The notes under the pieces: model-generated
What the model was told of the DNA's origin: nothing
The model's database searches: none
What the model saw: only the letters and a program-made list of their open reading frames with translations
Translations under genes and position numbers: made by a program
Part shown: positions 63,869 to 64,000 of the stretch, piece by piece
Numbering within the stretch: position 1 is the stretch's first letter
Layout of the letters: each line of letters starts with the position of its first letter
Source of the DNA: Agriotes lineatus
Lineage: Eukaryota; Arthropoda; Insecta; Coleoptera; Elateridae
Direction: 5' to 3'
Length of the DNA: 64,000 bases
NCBI GenBank assembly: GCA_940337035.1
Contig: CALNHX010005865.1
Coordinates: forward strand, 1-64,000

Positions 63869-64000
63869 ATGGACATAAGGTTTAATCGTTTTCCTAATAA
63901 ATCTTCTGCAACGGGGATGTTCCAGCAGTCATCGACACCCCCAATGTCGCTAGAAGAAAAAGAAGAGGCGATCCCATATGTTTATGGTGAATGCGTCTTG
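63869..64000 (+). CDS. Start of an unidentified open reading frame, runs off the window
   Basis: ATG at 63869 opens 44 codons with no stop before the window ends (MDIRFNRFPNKSSATGMFQQ, then a Ser/Pro and Glu-rich part LEEKEEAIPYVYGE). A TCAGT initiator-like word lies at 63842. Codon and base composition look more gene-like than the adjacent repeats. I do not recognise it; a host gene or another transposon ORF is possible. 63766-63868 holds a short repeat (CACTGCTATGG) and nothing else. Confidence 0.45.
   Translation, partial: MDIRFNRFPNKSSATGMFQQSSTPPMSLEEKEEAIPYVYGECVL

Overview
This window is eukaryotic nuclear DNA from an insect, most likely a beetle. That inference rests on arthropod CYP9-type cytochrome P450 genes with short (52-69 bp) GT-AG introns, an arthropod-type Inr+DPE promoter, and a dense load of insect transposons (Helitron, Tc1/mariner, Crypton-like, non-LTR, Ty3/gypsy). 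Nothing prokaryotic or organellar is present. Most bases belong to repeats. The only host genes I can defend are P450s, plus one short open frame at the right edge.

Layout. Bases 1-10000: repeat country. A 30-bp minisatellite sits inside a terminal-inverted-repeat element that is triplicated (1333-3535). A decayed Ty3/gypsy pol on the minus strand (3950-8640) is broken by a solo LTR with a 4-bp target duplication and by three foldback elements. Bases 10000-22570 and 38400-48785 are two arms of an old tandem duplication of about 25.6 kb. Each arm holds a CYP9-type P450 gene, its large second intron (containing LINE, Tc1-like and MITE fragments at matching places) and its 3' flank. The downstream copy is a complete 5-exon, 530-codon gene (37975-45926). 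The upstream copy retains intact exons 3-5 (19036-20369) but exons 1-2 are not in the window. A third, diverged P450 last exon (30601-31032) is a pseudogene.

Bases 20725-34860 between the P450s contain non-autonomous Helitrons (one carries a tRNA-Gly-like sequence; two carry a variable number of 165-bp repeats), Crypton-like tyrosine-recombinase remnants, a tRNA-derived SINE, LINE fragments and a mariner pseudogene split by a MITE. Upstream of the complete P450 is a direct duplication of about 700-800 bp (35098-35890 and 36039-36712).

Bases 46300-54200: more MITEs, an 11-unit degenerate satellite (49430-51020), a foldback element that seems to contain an exon-like fragment (52237-52545), and a 33-bp minisatellite region (53345-54170). 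Bases 55017-63765: one nearly complete, young Ty3/gypsy retrotransposon on the minus strand with open gag and pol and two similar LTRs. Bases 63869-64000 start an unidentified open frame that runs off the window.

The duplication is useful for dating. Because the two P450 arms are paralogous, each serves as an approximate empty site for insertions in the other. This gives base-level Helitron boundaries and sorts elements into those older than the duplication (Tc1-like gene, 565-bp MITE, LINE) and those younger (two Helitrons in the upstream arm, at least two MITEs in the downstream arm). All homology statements come from reading the sequence by eye; no alignment or database search was run.
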